A stretch of 64,000 bases of DNA from Sulfurovum riftiae (GTDB taxonomy: Bacteria > Campylobacterota > Campylobacteria > Campylobacterales > Sulfurovaceae). The stretch spans positions 1 to 64,000 of the forward strand of contig NZ_LNKT01000001.1 of assembly GCF_001595645.1 (NCBI RefSeq), given 5' to 3'. Of the stretch, positions 45,550 through 54,637 are shown one piece after another (position 1 is the first letter of the stretch; every line of letters begins with the position of its first letter). The notes beneath the pieces are model-generated. The model saw only the letters and a list, made by a program, of their open reading frames with translations, did no database searches and had not been told where the DNA came from. A program made the translations under genes and the position numbers.

Positions 45550-46509
45550 ATGACTTATAAACTCTCCCATATTGCACAAATTATTGGTATCGAATATCAA
45601 GGTAAAGATGTCGATATCGACGGTCTCCATACCCTCAGTGAAGCTTCTCCTACACAACTCAGTTTCTTTAACGATGAAAAGTATCTTTCGCAGCTGGCAG
45701 ATACAAAAGCCGCGGCTGTTTTGATAGATGCAAAGTACGCGGAACATCTTCCTTCATCGACTATAGCTCTCATAACAGATGAACCATACCTCAAACTGGC
45801 ACTGGCATCCAAACTCTTCGCACACAGGATCGAGACCAAAGGTGAAGATCCGAAAATGGGCGAGGAGTGTGACATCGATGCATTGGTACGCTTTGGAAAG
45901 AATGTGACATTGGGTGACAATGTGACGATCCTGGCAGGCTGCTATCTGGGTGACAATGTGACCGTAGGCTCCGGTACGTTGCTGCATCCCAATGTAACCC
46001 TGTATCACGGGACACAGCTTGGAGAACGCTGTATCATCCACAGTGGAACCGTTATAGGCGGTGACGGTTACGGTTTTGCACACACCAGGACAGGTGAGCA
46101 TGTCAAGATCTATCAGAACGGCAATACAGTGATCGAAGATGATGTAGAGATCGGTGCGAACTGTACGGTTGACAGAGCAGTCTTCGGTACGACCTATGTA
46201 CGCAGAGGTACGAAGATAGACAATCTCATCCAGATCGCACATAACTGTGATGTGGGTGAGCACTGTCTCTTCGCTTCTCAGGTGGGGCTCTCGGGCTCTA
46301 CGACACTGGGAAGAAATGTGGTCATGGGTGGACAGAGTGCCACGACAGGACATTTGAGCATAGGTGACTTCTCTACACTTGCCGGAAGATGTGTGGCCAC
46401 CAAGTCTCTTGAAGGGGGTAAAACATACGGTGGTTTCCCTGCGATAGAGCATCGTTTGTGGCTCAGACTTCAGGCCAAGATATCAGGATTGATAAAACGT
46501 AAAAAATAG
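45550..46509 (+). CDS. lpxD: UDP-3-O-acylglucosamine N-acyltransferase
   Basis: Third step of lipid A synthesis: adds the N-linked 3-hydroxyacyl chain. The 319-residue protein has an N-terminal uridine-binding domain (LSHIAQIIGIEYQGKDVDI, LSFFNDEKYLSQL) and a left-handed beta-helix of hexapeptides (about 105-290) with SGTVIGGDGYGFAHTRTGEH and the catalytic His in IQIAHNCDVGEHCLFASQVG. Confidence 0.95.
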   Translation: MTYKLSHIAQIIGIEYQGKDVDIDGLHTLSEASPTQLSFFNDEKYLSQLADTKAAAVLIDAKYAEHLPSSTIALITDEPYLKLALASKLFAHRIETKGEDPKMGEECDIDALVRFGKNVTLGDNVTILAGCYLGDNVTVGSGTLLHPNVTLYHGTQLGERCIIHSGTVIGGDGYGFAHTRTGEHVKIYQNGNTVIEDDVEIGANCTVDRAVFGTTYVRRGTKIDNLIQIAHNCDVGEHCLFASQVGLSGSTTLGRNVVMGGQSATTGHLSIGDFSTLAGRCVATKSLEGGKTYGGFPAIEHRLWLRLQAKISGLIKRKK

Positions 46510-46520
46510 TTAACTATTTG

Positions 46521-46529
46521 TGTTATAAT
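46521..46529 (+). promoter_or_regulatory. Extended -10 promoter for the 76-residue protein gene
   Basis: TGTTATAAT is a perfect extended -10, 33 bases before the ATG at 46562; AAGGAG follows at 46551-46556. The gene therefore has its own start of transcription despite sitting behind lpxD. Confidence 0.6.
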
Positions 46530-46561
46530 GATTCCGTATAAATTATCATTAAGGAGTCAGC

Positions 46562-46792
46562 ATGAGTGGAACAGTTACAGCAGTTGATGAAATTGCATTG
46601 AGCGGAACGAAAGATGGGAAGATCACGATCACGACGATCTCGCAGCCATATGGTGAAAGCAGCGAAAGTGTGGCGAGTATAGGAATCTCTCTTCAGGCAG
46701 ATGCCAAAGAGCCGGACTGGAAAGTGCATATTCCCAAAGCGAATATCGATGCGGTCATCGCAGCGCTTCAGGAAGCCAAAAAAAGTCTATAG
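46562..46792 (+). CDS. Small conserved-looking hypothetical protein
   Basis: I do not recognise this 76-residue protein. It is acidic, without signal or TM segment, and looks beta-rich in its first half (GTVTAVDEIALSGTKDGKIT) with a C-terminal helix (NIDAVIAALQEAKKSL). It has an excellent ribosome site, its own extended -10 and a hairpin after it, so it is likely a real, well-expressed gene. Confidence 0.7.
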   Translation: MSGTVTAVDEIALSGTKDGKITITTISQPYGESSESVASIGISLQADAKEPDWKVHIPKANIDAVIAALQEAKKSL

Positions 46793-46802
46793 TTCAAAAA
46801 GT

Positions 46803-46820
46803 GTAGCGATCAAGCGCTAC
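46803..46820. terminator. Terminator hairpin between convergent genes
   Basis: GTAGCG and CGCTAC form a 6-base stem over a 6-base loop. On the minus strand it is followed by ACTTTTTG, so it should end the PAS-protein transcript; it may also slow the plus-strand transcript, which meets only a C/T-rich stretch. Confidence 0.55.
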
Positions 46821-47272
46821 GCTTCTTCTTCTGCTTTCATTTTTTTATAAAGCGCAAGCGCATTGTTCATTGCATCTCTGTCCGGGACTTTACGTCCGGC
46901 AATATATCCTACAATATTTCCGTCTTCATCGAATTTGGGTTTTATCCAGACCACAACAAGATAATATTTCCCCTCATTATTCATATTCTTGACAAGACCT
47001 TCCCAGTAATTCCCGCCTTTGATCGTCTCCCACATACCTGCAAAAGCTGCTTTTGGCATGTCAGGATGTCTGTTGATGCTGTGCGGTGAACCGATGAGTT
47101 CCTCTTTGGAATAACCGGTCATTTCCCGGAATTTACGGTTGGCATAGGTAATGATACCTGCCGTATCTGTTTCTGTGATCATTACACCACCGTCAAAAGG
47201 AATCTCTTCATCAATTGGATCCGGTTTTGTAATCGTTTTGCCAGTTATTATATTTTTAATCGTTTTACCCAT
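46817..47272 (-). CDS. Single PAS-domain protein (Aer-like sensor module)
   Basis: A 151-residue soluble protein that is essentially one PAS domain. It has MITETDTAGIITYANRKFRE, MTGYSKEELIGSPHSINRHP, DMPKAAFAGMWETIKGGNYW and LVKNMNNEGKYYLVVVWIKP, the pattern of the FAD-binding PAS of Aer and related energy-taxis proteins. No output domain is attached, so it must work through a partner. Flavin or haem binding is possible but not proven by sequence. Confidence 0.85.
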   Translation of the reverse strand: MGKTIKNIITGKTITKPDPIDEEIPFDGGVMITETDTAGIITYANRKFREMTGYSKEELIGSPHSINRHPDMPKAAFAGMWETIKGGNYWEGLVKNMNNEGKYYLVVVWIKPKFDEDGNIVGYIAGRKVPDRDAMNNALALYKKMKAEEEA

Positions 47273-47559
47273 TTATGCATCCTTTAGTTCCGTTTTTATC
47301 TTTTATATAACCAAGTATATATGATTTTATAATAGATAAGAAGGGCATTTCGAAAATTTTTTTTTCAAAAAAATGCCTAGTAATCAAACCAAATTTCATC
47401 ACTTATTTGACTTTTTCAATACAATTATTATTTTCAGTTATAATTATAACATTTTCTCTTTAGAATATCACATAAAAACAACAGAAATATAATTTAACCA
47501 TACTTCGATACAATTGCACATATATATAAGTAGGGAAATCTTTCCCAAAAAGGAATGAG
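47273..47559. other. AT-rich divergent promoter region before metH
   Basis: No gene and no cobalamin riboswitch recognised. A perfect hairpin GGGAAA-TC-TTTCCC (47533-47546) lies directly before the AAAAAGGA ribosome site of metH and could control ribosome access. Confidence 0.45.
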
Positions 47560-50500
47560 TTGTCTGTCACAGAAACGATCAAAAATCTTTTAAAAGAGCG
47601 TATACTTGTCATTGACGGTGCTATGGGTACCCAGATACAGGACCTTGAAGTGCCCAAAGAAGCATGGATCGATGACAAAGGAAGAGAGCAGGAGGGGTGT
47701 AACGAACTTCTGAACGATACTGCACCCGAGATCATCGGTCGGATCCATAAGCGTTATGCAATGGCTGGGGCAGACCTTATTAAGACCAATACGTTCGGGA
47801 CTATGCCGTGGGTGCTTGATGAGTACCAAATGGGGGAACGTGCCTATGAACTCTCGAAAAAGGGTGCTCAGCTGGTCAAGGAGATCTGTGAAGAGTATGG
47901 CACAAAGGACTCTCCAAAATTCGTACTGGGTTCCATTGGTCCTGGAACGAAGCTGCCTTCTCTGGGGCACATCCATTATGATGAGATGTATGAAGGGTAC
48001 AAGCTCTGTGCTTTGGGGCTCATAGACGGAGGGTGTGATGTTTTCTTGCTGGAAACCTGCCAGGATCCGCTGCAGATAAAAGCAGCTATTCATGCCTGCC
48101 AGGATGCCTGTACTGAGCGTCAGGTCGAAGTACCAGTGATGGTCTCTGTAACCATCGAGCTGAGCGGCTCAATGCTTATCGGTACGGATGCCACAACGAT
48201 TGTTACGATCCTTGAACCCTTTGACATTCTCTCTTTGGGATTCAACTGCGGTACCGGTCCGGATCAGGTAAAAAAACATCTCAAGACACTGAGCGAACTC
48301 TGCAGTATTCCCATCTCCATCCATGCCAATGCGGGACTGCCGCAGAACCGCGGCGGATATACCTACTATCCGATGGGCCCCGATGAGTTCACGCAGAAAC
48401 AGCTGGAGTTCACGGAGTTTGACGGTGTGAGTTTTCTCGGAGGCTGCTGCGGTACGACGCCACAGCATATCCAGGCACTTAAAAAAGCCGTAGAGACCAT
48501 CAAGCCCAAAGCACCGACCGGTTCTATCGAGCCTTCCATTGCCTCGCTTTTCAATACAGTGGAGCTTTTTCAGAAACCGGCACCGCTGCTCATTGGTGAG
48601 CGGAGTAATGCCACAGGTTCCAAAGCTTTCAGAGAGCTGATCATTGCGGGAGATTATGAGGGAACCTTGACCGTAGGACAGGCGCAGGTTCGTGACGGGG
48701 CGCACTGTCTCGATGTGAACGTTGAGTTTGCAGGGCGTGACGGGGCGACCGATATGGCAGCGGTCATGGAGCTTTACAACCAGAAGATACCACTGCCGCT
48801 GATGCCAGATGCCACACGTGTGACTACGATGGAAGCAGCACTCAAATGCATCGGTGGAAAGCCCATCATCAACTCGGTCAACCTCGAGGATGGTGAAGAG
48901 AAGCTCGATGCCATCTGCCAGTTGGCGAAGAAGTACGGTGCGGCACTGGTCTGTCTGACCATCGATGAGACAGGTATGGCCAAAACGACCGAGACCAAGC
49001 TGGCACAGGCAGAGCGTATCTACGATCTTTGTGTCAACCGTCACGGTATCGATCCGCGAAACCTTATTTTCGATATGCTGACCTTTACGGTCGGATCGGG
49101 TGACCTGGAGTACCGTGATGCGGCCATACAGACCCTTGAGGCGATACGTGAACTGCATAAGCGGCATCCTGAAGTGGGCTCCACCCTTGGGCTTTCGAAC
49201 ATCTCCTTCGGACTGGACAAGAATGCAAGGGTTTATCTGAACTCGGTCTTCCTGCATCACTGTATACAGGCGGGGATGACCTCGGTGATCATCAATGTCA
49301 AGCATATCGTTCCTATGGCGAAGATGAGCCAGGAAGATATTGATATTTGTGAAGAGCTGCTTTTCCATCCCGATGACAACTCCCTTTTCAAGTTCATCGA
49401 ACACTTCTCGGACAAGACACTCGATGAGGGTGCCACGGATGAAGAGTATGAAGCGATGAGCAGTGAAGAGAAGATCGCCAAACTTCTGCTTGACGGAGAC
49501 AAAGAGCGGATGATCCCTCTGGTCGAAGAGGCACGCAAAGAGATCGATCCGGACAGGATCGTCAACGAGATCCTTATCGATGCGATGAAGGTGGTCGGTG
49601 AGCTTTTCGGTTCGGGACAGATGCAGCTGCCCTTCGTACTCCAGTCGGCAGAAACGATGAAGACAACAGTGGATTATCTCAACCCCTACCTGACGAAACA
49701 GGAGAAGGAGACTGATACTACACTGGTCATCGGAACAGTAAAAGGAGATGTCCACGATGTGGGCAAGAACCTTGTCGACATCATTCTGAGCAACAACGGT
49801 TTCAAGGTCATCAATGTCGGTATCAAGACAGAGCTTCAGCAGTATCTGGATGTCATGAATGACAAGAAGATACAGGCCATAGGGATGAGCGGTCTTCTGG
49901 TCAAATCCACTGCCGTGATGAAGGACAATCTTGAAGCGATGGCAGAGATGGGACTGGAGATACCGGTTCTCCTCGGTGGTGCGGCACTGACTCGCTCTTT
50001 TGTTGATGACTTCTGCCGTCCCATCTACAAAGGGCCTATCTTCTACTGCCGTGATGCCTTTGACGGGGTGATTGCCATGAGCCGTATAGAGAAGTATAAT
50101 GAAGATCCTTCTGTCGGTCTCGATACAAGACTGGCAGGCGATATGGTGGAGAGAGAAAAGAAGAAAGAGAAAAAAGAGGTGGTCATCCCTCCTTTCGAAG
50201 AGATCAAGATGCCTGAACCGGTCCCTGTTCCCACCCCGCCGTTCTGGGGGAGAAGGGTCCTTCAGAAAAAGGACCTCGACTTGGATATGGTCTTTGACTG
50301 GGTCAACAAGAAGACGGTCATCAAGATGCACTGGGGCTATAAGAGCAAAGGTATGGAGAAAGAAGCCTACCAGAAACTGCTTGATGAAACGGTTTACCCT
50401 GCCTATGAACGGCTCAAAAGAGAATTCATAGACAATGATCTTTTCGATCCGACGATCATTTACGGCTATTACCCGGTACGAAGCAATGACCGTGAATTGC

Positions 50501-51069
50501 TGGTTTTTCCTGAAAATGAAGGTTGGAATGTAGACGAGAACGCGAACAGGGAACCGTTCAAAGAGGTGGTAGGCAGAGCGGAATATGTCTTCTCCTTTCC
50601 CAGACAGGGACGCAAACCCTACCGGGCGCTCAGTGATTTCTTCCGCCATGAAAGGCATGATGTCCTGCCGATCACCTGTGTGAGTGCCGGAGCAAAATTC
50701 TCTGTCTATGAGAAGGAGTTGTATGATGCCGGCAAATACCTTGAGTACAACATGGTGCACGGTTTCTCGGTAGAGCTTGCAGAAGCCCTGGCAGAAGTGG
50801 CACACAAGCAGATACGTATGGACCTCGGTATTCTGAGGGAAGATGAGGGGGCTACGCTGCGTGATGTACGGATGAACCGCTACCAGGGAGCCAGATACTC
50901 CTTCGGTTACCCGGCATGTCCCGACTTGGAACAAAGCCGTATCATCTTCGACCTGCTCAAGCCAGAAGAGTTCGGTATCGAACTTAGCGAAACCTTCCAG
51001 ATACATCCGGAACAGAGTACGACGGCACTGGTGGTGCATCACCCTAAAGCAACCTATTACGCGGTTTAA
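47560..51069 (+). CDS. metH: Cobalamin-dependent methionine synthase
   Basis: Transfers methyl from methyltetrahydrofolate through B12 to homocysteine. The 1169-residue protein has all four modules: homocysteine-binding (1-310, DGAMGTQIQDLEV, zinc cysteines in GFNCGTGP and LGGCCGTTPQHI), folate-binding (about 340-610, IGERSNATGSKAFREL), B12-binding (about 640-880, GTVKGDVHDVGKNLV with the cobalt-ligand His), and the C-terminal SAM/reactivation domain ending in HPEQSTTALVVHHPKA. The start is TTG 47560 behind AAAAAGGA; the ATG at 47555 is out of frame. Stands alone. Confidence 0.96.
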   Translation: MSVTETIKNLLKERILVIDGAMGTQIQDLEVPKEAWIDDKGREQEGCNELLNDTAPEIIGRIHKRYAMAGADLIKTNTFGTMPWVLDEYQMGERAYELSKKGAQLVKEICEEYGTKDSPKFVLGSIGPGTKLPSLGHIHYDEMYEGYKLCALGLIDGGCDVFLLETCQDPLQIKAAIHACQDACTERQVEVPVMVSVTIELSGSMLIGTDATTIVTILEPFDILSLGFNCGTGPDQVKKHLKTLSELCSIPISIHANAGLPQNRGGYTYYPMGPDEFTQKQLEFTEFDGVSFLGGCCGTTPQHIQALKKAVETIKPKAPTGSIEPSIASLFNTVELFQKPAPLLIGERSNATGSKAFRELIIAGDYEGTLTVGQAQVRDGAHCLDVNVEFAGRDGATDMAAVMELYNQKIPLPLMPDATRVTTMEAALKCIGGKPIINSVNLEDGEEKLDAICQLAKKYGAALVCLTIDETGMAKTTETKLAQAERIYDLCVNRHGIDPRNLIFDMLTFTVGSGDLEYRDAAIQTLEAIRELHKRHPEVGSTLGLSNISFGLDKNARVYLNSVFLHHCIQAGMTSVIINVKHIVPMAKMSQEDIDICEELLFHPDDNSLFKFIEHFSDKTLDEGATDEEYEAMSSEEKIAKLLLDGDKERMIPLVEEARKEIDPDRIVNEILIDAMKVVGELFGSGQMQLPFVLQSAETMKTTVDYLNPYLTKQEKETDTTLVIGTVKGDVHDVGKNLVDIILSNNGFKVINVGIKTELQQYLDVMNDKKIQAIGMSGLLVKSTAVMKDNLEAMAEMGLEIPVLLGGAALTRSFVDDFCRPIYKGPIFYCRDAFDGVIAMSRIEKYNEDPSVGLDTRLAGDMVEREKKKEKKEVVIPPFEEIKMPEPVPVPTPPFWGRRVLQKKDLDLDMVFDWVNKKTVIKMHWGYKSKGMEKEAYQKLLDETVYPAYERLKREFIDNDLFDPTIIYGYYPVRSNDRELLVFPENEGWNVDENANREPFKEVVGRAEYVFSFPRQGRKPYRALSDFFRHERHDVLPITCVSAGAKFSVYEKELYDAGKYLEYNMVHGFSVELAEALAEVAHKQIRMDLGILREDEGATLRDVRMNRYQGARYSFGYPACPDLEQSRIIFDLLKPEEFGIELSETFQIHPEQSTTALVVHHPKATYYAV

Positions 51070-51088
51070 AAATATGGAATATTCCCAC

Positions 51089-51109
51089 GTAGGGTGGGCA
51101 TTGCCCACC
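51089..51109 (+). repeat. REP-like palindrome with GTAG head after metH
   Basis: GTAG head, then GGTGGGC (51093-51099), loop ATT, GCCCACC (51103-51109). Same family as the copies at 17155 and 60204. Confidence 0.75.
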
Positions 51110-51178
51110 ACATAGGAAAATATGCATACAATCAAAACTTACGGCGAAAGCCCAGATCGATCATTGTGAAAGAAAAAG

Positions 51179-51367
51179 ATGAAAAAAGAGATAAAAAAAG
51201 TGCCCTGCCGCTACTGCAGGCAGGAAGTAGAAATGGGTGTGAAAAGATGTCCGCACTGCGGTACGCATAACCCTTCGATGAATGTCAAAAGGGCGATGAT
51301 CTGGACGGTTACAAGTATTGTAGTGCTTTATCTGATCGGGTATATTTTGGAAGTTCTAAAGGGTTAG
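51179..51367 (+). CDS. Small zinc-ribbon protein with one TM helix
   Basis: A 62-residue protein with two CxxC pairs (CRYC at about 10 and CPHC at about 25) forming a zinc ribbon, then a TM segment (about 40-58, MIWTVTSIVVLYLIGYILEVL). The layout, cytoplasmic zinc ribbon plus C-terminal anchor, is common among small proteins of unknown function. It lies alone between metH and the ABC-F gene. Confidence 0.75.
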   Translation: MKKEIKKVPCRYCRQEVEMGVKRCPHCGTHNPSMNVKRAMIWTVTSIVVLYLIGYILEVLKG

Positions 51368-51485
51368 GTTTTACTATTCAATAAAGTCTATGTGATTATG
51401 CTTCTTTCAATCTTTTTTCAACTTTCCTCTTATTGTGATTTGAGGTGTTGTTTCTCTCTTCATTTTTTTAGATGAGAAACGTTAA

Positions 51486-51511
51486 ATAAACAACAACTGC
51501 TTGTTGTTTAT
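51486..51511. repeat. Perfect 11-base inverted repeat in an intergenic gap
   Basis: ATAAACAACAA, loop CTGC, TTGTTGTTTAT. No T-run follows on the plus strand, so it is not a standard terminator. Two more stems follow in the same gap: GTCTCTGT (51561-51568) with ACAGAGAC (51599-51606), and CACAC-TTC-GTGTG (51611-51623). The 51368-51639 gap holds no gene I can see. Confidence 0.6.
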
Positions 51512-51639
51512 AGTTTCGGAACCGTAATGGTCGTAGCCATGTAGGCAGAAGCAAAAAATCGTCTCTGTTCTCGAATCGCTTCGCTTTCAAGGTCGTTCAC
51601 AGAGACAGGGCACACTTCGTGTGATTAATGGGGAGGACA

Positions 51640-53475
51640 TTATTCCAACTCCGCCAATTTCTCATCGTATTTTGCATTGATCTCTTCCAATGCTTCGGTC
51701 GCAACTTCCAACCTTTCAAACAGGTTTTCTATCTCTGTCTGAGTTTCTGCTACAGCTTTGGAATGTTCTATCATGGCGGAGTTGTCTGCGGAATTTGAGG
51801 CTGCTTCCAGAGCACTGTTCTGCTCCTCTTCGAGCACTTCAAGTTCTTCGAGTCTCTTTTCACAGAATTTTATCTCGTCCCTGGAAGGCTTTGCCTCTCT
51901 TGCTTTCTCTTCTATGATCGCGGTACGGCGTTTCTTTCGCTCTTTTTTGTCAAGTTTCGGTTTCTGTTTTTTTGGTTTGACTGTTCCCTCTTCCTCTTCC
52001 CAGCCTATCTTTTCAAGGAAATCGTCATAGCTTCCTTCAAAGTACTCGGCACCGCCTTTGTGGAAGATAATGAGTGCATCGGCCAGTCTGCGAAGCAGCA
52101 TCTCCGAGTGGGTGACCATAATGGTGGAGCCCTCAAAGCTGTCGATGGCATCACAGAGTGAATCGATGGACTGCATGTCAAGGTGGTTGGTAGGCTCATC
52201 GAGGAGGAGAAGATTGGCAGGGGTGGCGATGATCTTGCCGAGCATCACACGGCTTCGCTCTCCTCCTGAGAGTACCTCTATCTTCTTGTCTGCAAGCTCG
52301 CCTGAGAACATCATGGTCCCGCAGATGGCACGTACTTCGGCCATGCCTATTTTCTTGTCTACGGAAGTGATCTCGTCGATGATGGTATGTTTGGTGTTGA
52401 GCCGTTCGATGTTGGTCTGTCCGAAGTGCACCATGGCCGTGGCAGGGTGGAAGGAAAGTGTACCCTGCTGCTGCGGCAATTCACCTGCGATGTAGTTGAG
52501 CAGGGTCGATTTACCCTTGCCGTTCTTTCCTATGATCGCCAGGGTCTTTCCGTTCTCGAGAGCAAACGTAAGATGTTCGAAGAGGGGATGCTCCGGATCG
52601 TAGCCGAAACCAAGGTCCTCTGCCCGGAAAAGGATCTTTGCCGGTGTCTCTTTGTAGTTGAATCTGAAAGAGAGGGAACTTTCACTCTCGAGTTCATCCA
52701 TCTCTTCCATCTTTTCGAGTATCTTCACTTTGGACTGTGCCAGTGCAGCGGTAGAAGCTCTGGCTTTGTTCCGGGCGATGAACTCTTCAAGCTCCTTACG
52801 TTTCTTCTCCTGGTTGAGACGAGTTTTTTCATAGGTCTCATCCTGAAGTGCCAGTGTCTCGTAGTACTTTTTTGTACCGCCCTGGACCATGAAGAGTCCC
52901 TTTCGCTGTATGCCCATGGTATGTGTGGTCACGGCATCCATGAACTCCCGGTCGTGTGTAATGAGTATGACCTCACCGTCGAAGTCACGGATGAACTGTT
53001 TGAGCCAGCGCAAAGAGAGGAGGTCGAGGTAGTTGGTGGGCTCATCGAGCAGAAGCATGTTGGGTTCTGTCGCAAGCAGTTTTGCCAGGTTGATACGTAT
53101 CTGGTACCCTCCAGAAAAGCTCAATGGGTCTTTCTGCAGGTCTTCTGCCGTGAAACCCAGACCAAAAAGGATTTTTTCTATTTTGTAGAAATTGTACTGC
53201 TCATCTTCGGGGAGTACCTGTGCACACTCCTCTTCTACAGTGGGCTTGCTGAACTCAAGATGCTGCCGAAGTGTACCGATGCGGTAATTCTTGGGAATGC
53301 TGATCTCCCCTTCGTCGTAACTCTCTTCCCCCAGAATGAGCTTGAAGAGTGTTGATTTTCCTGTTCCGTTGCGTCCGATAAGACCGATCTTCTGATGTGC
53401 TGTGACCTTGAGATTGAGGTTCTTGAAGAGTGTTTGCCCTCCAAAACTTTTGGAGAGGTTCGTGAGTTGTATCAT
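51640..53475 (-). CDS. ABC-F family ATPase (Uup/YheS-like)
   Basis: A 611-residue protein with two ABC domains and no TM segment. Domain 1: Walker A GRNGTGKST, signature SFSGGYQIRINLAK, Walker B LLLDEPTNYLD. An ABC-F linker (about 215-290, rich in K/R/E) follows. Domain 2: GKNGKGKST, LSGGERSRVMLGK, LLLLDEPTNHLD. The C-terminal 100 residues are a charged coiled coil. ABC-F proteins act on the ribosome E-site; the exact subgroup is not certain. Antibiotic-resistance function is possible but not indicated. Confidence 0.9.
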   Translation of the reverse strand: MIQLTNLSKSFGGQTLFKNLNLKVTAHQKIGLIGRNGTGKSTLFKLILGEESYDEGEISIPKNYRIGTLRQHLEFSKPTVEEECAQVLPEDEQYNFYKIEKILFGLGFTAEDLQKDPLSFSGGYQIRINLAKLLATEPNMLLLDEPTNYLDLLSLRWLKQFIRDFDGEVILITHDREFMDAVTTHTMGIQRKGLFMVQGGTKKYYETLALQDETYEKTRLNQEKKRKELEEFIARNKARASTAALAQSKVKILEKMEEMDELESESSLSFRFNYKETPAKILFRAEDLGFGYDPEHPLFEHLTFALENGKTLAIIGKNGKGKSTLLNYIAGELPQQQGTLSFHPATAMVHFGQTNIERLNTKHTIIDEITSVDKKIGMAEVRAICGTMMFSGELADKKIEVLSGGERSRVMLGKIIATPANLLLLDEPTNHLDMQSIDSLCDAIDSFEGSTIMVTHSEMLLRRLADALIIFHKGGAEYFEGSYDDFLEKIGWEEEEGTVKPKKQKPKLDKKERKKRRTAIIEEKAREAKPSRDEIKFCEKRLEELEVLEEEQNSALEAASNSADNSAMIEHSKAVAETQTEIENLFERLEVATEALEEINAKYDEKLAELE

Positions 53476-53523
53476 CTATACTTTGTCCCGTAGTTTAATA
53501 TGGAACGAAGTATAGCAAAAGTG

Positions 53524-54105
53524 CTATTGTTTTCCGCCATTGACCATGTCGGAGAGTATGCCTTTTTCATTTTGGTTCTCAGCTACGAATACACCGATGA
53601 TGTGAAGCGGTACGAAGTAGAGCAGGACATTGTAGACCAGTTCATGTATCTCTTTGATGTCATGTGCTGTATCTTTGGCCAGCCCGAGTGTTTCATAGAA
53701 GTGGATGACAAGGCCGCTTACGGTCATGAAAAAAAGTGTGGCATAGATGACAAGATAGCCTATCTTGACCATTTTTTTATGAAAGTTCTCCTCTTGAAGA
53801 TGCTGATAATTCTGCCTGCCGCTCTGTGTAAAGAATAGAAGGATCCTCCAGACCACAAGTGCTGCGAGAGCATACCCAAGAATGATATGCCACTCCCACA
53901 TAGGTGCACGTATGGCTTTGGCGACTATTTTGGCTTCCTCTGCAACGATATCGATGCCCTGTTCGGTGAGTTTCTGGACAATAATTTCAGAGTTGGTCCG
54001 CCAGCTCAGGAAGCTTTTACGCAACAGTACTGTCCCAATGAGCCCCATGACCACCAAAGCATTTATCCAGTGCCAAAGTCTGAAATTCAGGCTCCATTTC
54101 TGCAT
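53524..54105 (-). CDS. Cytochrome b561/hydrogenase-type b membrane protein
   Basis: A 193-residue protein with four TM helices and histidines positioned for two b haems: LRLWHWINALVVMG-like FRLWHWINAL, MWEWHIILGYALAA, FFMTVSGLVIHFYE, and KEIHELVYNVLLYFVPLHIIG. This is the pattern of the cytochrome b561 (Ni/Fe-hydrogenase b subunit) superfamily. It probably transfers electrons between quinone and a periplasmic partner not present here. Stands alone. Confidence 0.85.
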   Translation of the reverse strand: MQKWSLNFRLWHWINALVVMGLIGTVLLRKSFLSWRTNSEIIVQKLTEQGIDIVAEEAKIVAKAIRAPMWEWHIILGYALAALVVWRILLFFTQSGRQNYQHLQEENFHKKMVKIGYLVIYATLFFMTVSGLVIHFYETLGLAKDTAHDIKEIHELVYNVLLYFVPLHIIGVFVAENQNEKGILSDMVNGGKQ

Positions 54106-54203
54106 GACAGATCCTTTTTTTGATTTGACATTATTGTAGCATGAAAAAAATAATAGAGATTCTGCTATGATTAATCATTATAAAACCCAGTTTAGGAATT
54201 AAA

Positions 54204-54488
54204 ATGAAAAAAAGTGTCATTGTCTTGTTTTTAGGATTCCAGTTTCTGTTTGCTGCACTGCCGCCCCAGGTGCAAAATGAAAAAGACCTCAAAGTGATGG
54301 TTGCGTTCATTCAGAGCCATCCAAAAGTCATGGCAACACTAAGGGTGATAGACCTTGAAAAGAAGGTGATCCGTTTTGGTGCGGGGTGTAAAGTGATCTT
54401 TCACAGGAAAGAGAGTTTGAAGCCAAAAGGAATGGTCGGTCCGGCTGCACCTCTGGAGTTTAAACGTTCGACCTGTTTAGTAGAGTAA
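54204..54488 (+). CDS. Small secreted protein of unknown function
   Basis: A 94-residue protein with a signal peptide (VIVLFLGFQFLFA|ALPP). The mature part has two cysteines (GAGCKVIF and STCLVE) that could form a disulfide in the periplasm, and otherwise no known motif. Divergent from the cytochrome b gene, 98 bases away. Confidence 0.65.
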   Translation: MKKSVIVLFLGFQFLFAALPPQVQNEKDLKVMVAFIQSHPKVMATLRVIDLEKKVIRFGAGCKVIFHRKESLKPKGMVGPAAPLEFKRSTCLVE

Positions 54489-54514
54489 AGGTTTTGCCAA
54501 TTCCCGTTTTTCCT

Positions 54515-54539
54515 GGTTCCCACGTTGCACGTGGTAACC
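54515..54539. repeat. Imperfect palindrome, GGTTCCCACG family
   Basis: GGTTcCCACG and CGTGGtAACC pair with one mismatch over a 5-base loop. A second member follows at 54597-54620. Such GTTCCCACG...CGTGGGAAC palindromes are a known REP-like type in many bacteria. Confidence 0.6.
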
Positions 54540-54596
54540 CATATTTCAACAGATCAATAAAAAGAGCTTACCTTCGTGTAATAAACTTTTCATATG

Positions 54597-54620
54597 TATT
54601 CCCACGCACAGCATGGGAAC
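54597..54620. repeat. Second palindrome of the GTTCCCACG family
   Basis: TTCCCACG and CATGGGAA pair with one mismatch over a loop CACAG. It lies 18 bases before the trpB stop and may end its transcript. Confidence 0.55.
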
Positions 54621-54637
54621 AAGGGGGTTTCGGCAGA

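Noticed and set aside
47273-47559. Possible cobalamin riboswitch upstream of metH
   Set aside because: The region is AT-rich and lacks the B12-box (GCCACTG) and any long GC-rich fold.
48169-51135. A 988-codon open frame on the minus strand opposite metH
   Set aside because: It lies wholly antisense to a clearly recognisable metH, has no family motif and results from codon usage of the real gene lacking stops in that frame.
51121-51168. A 15-codon frame upstream of the zinc-ribbon protein gene
   Set aside because: Too short, no ribosome site, no conserved feature.
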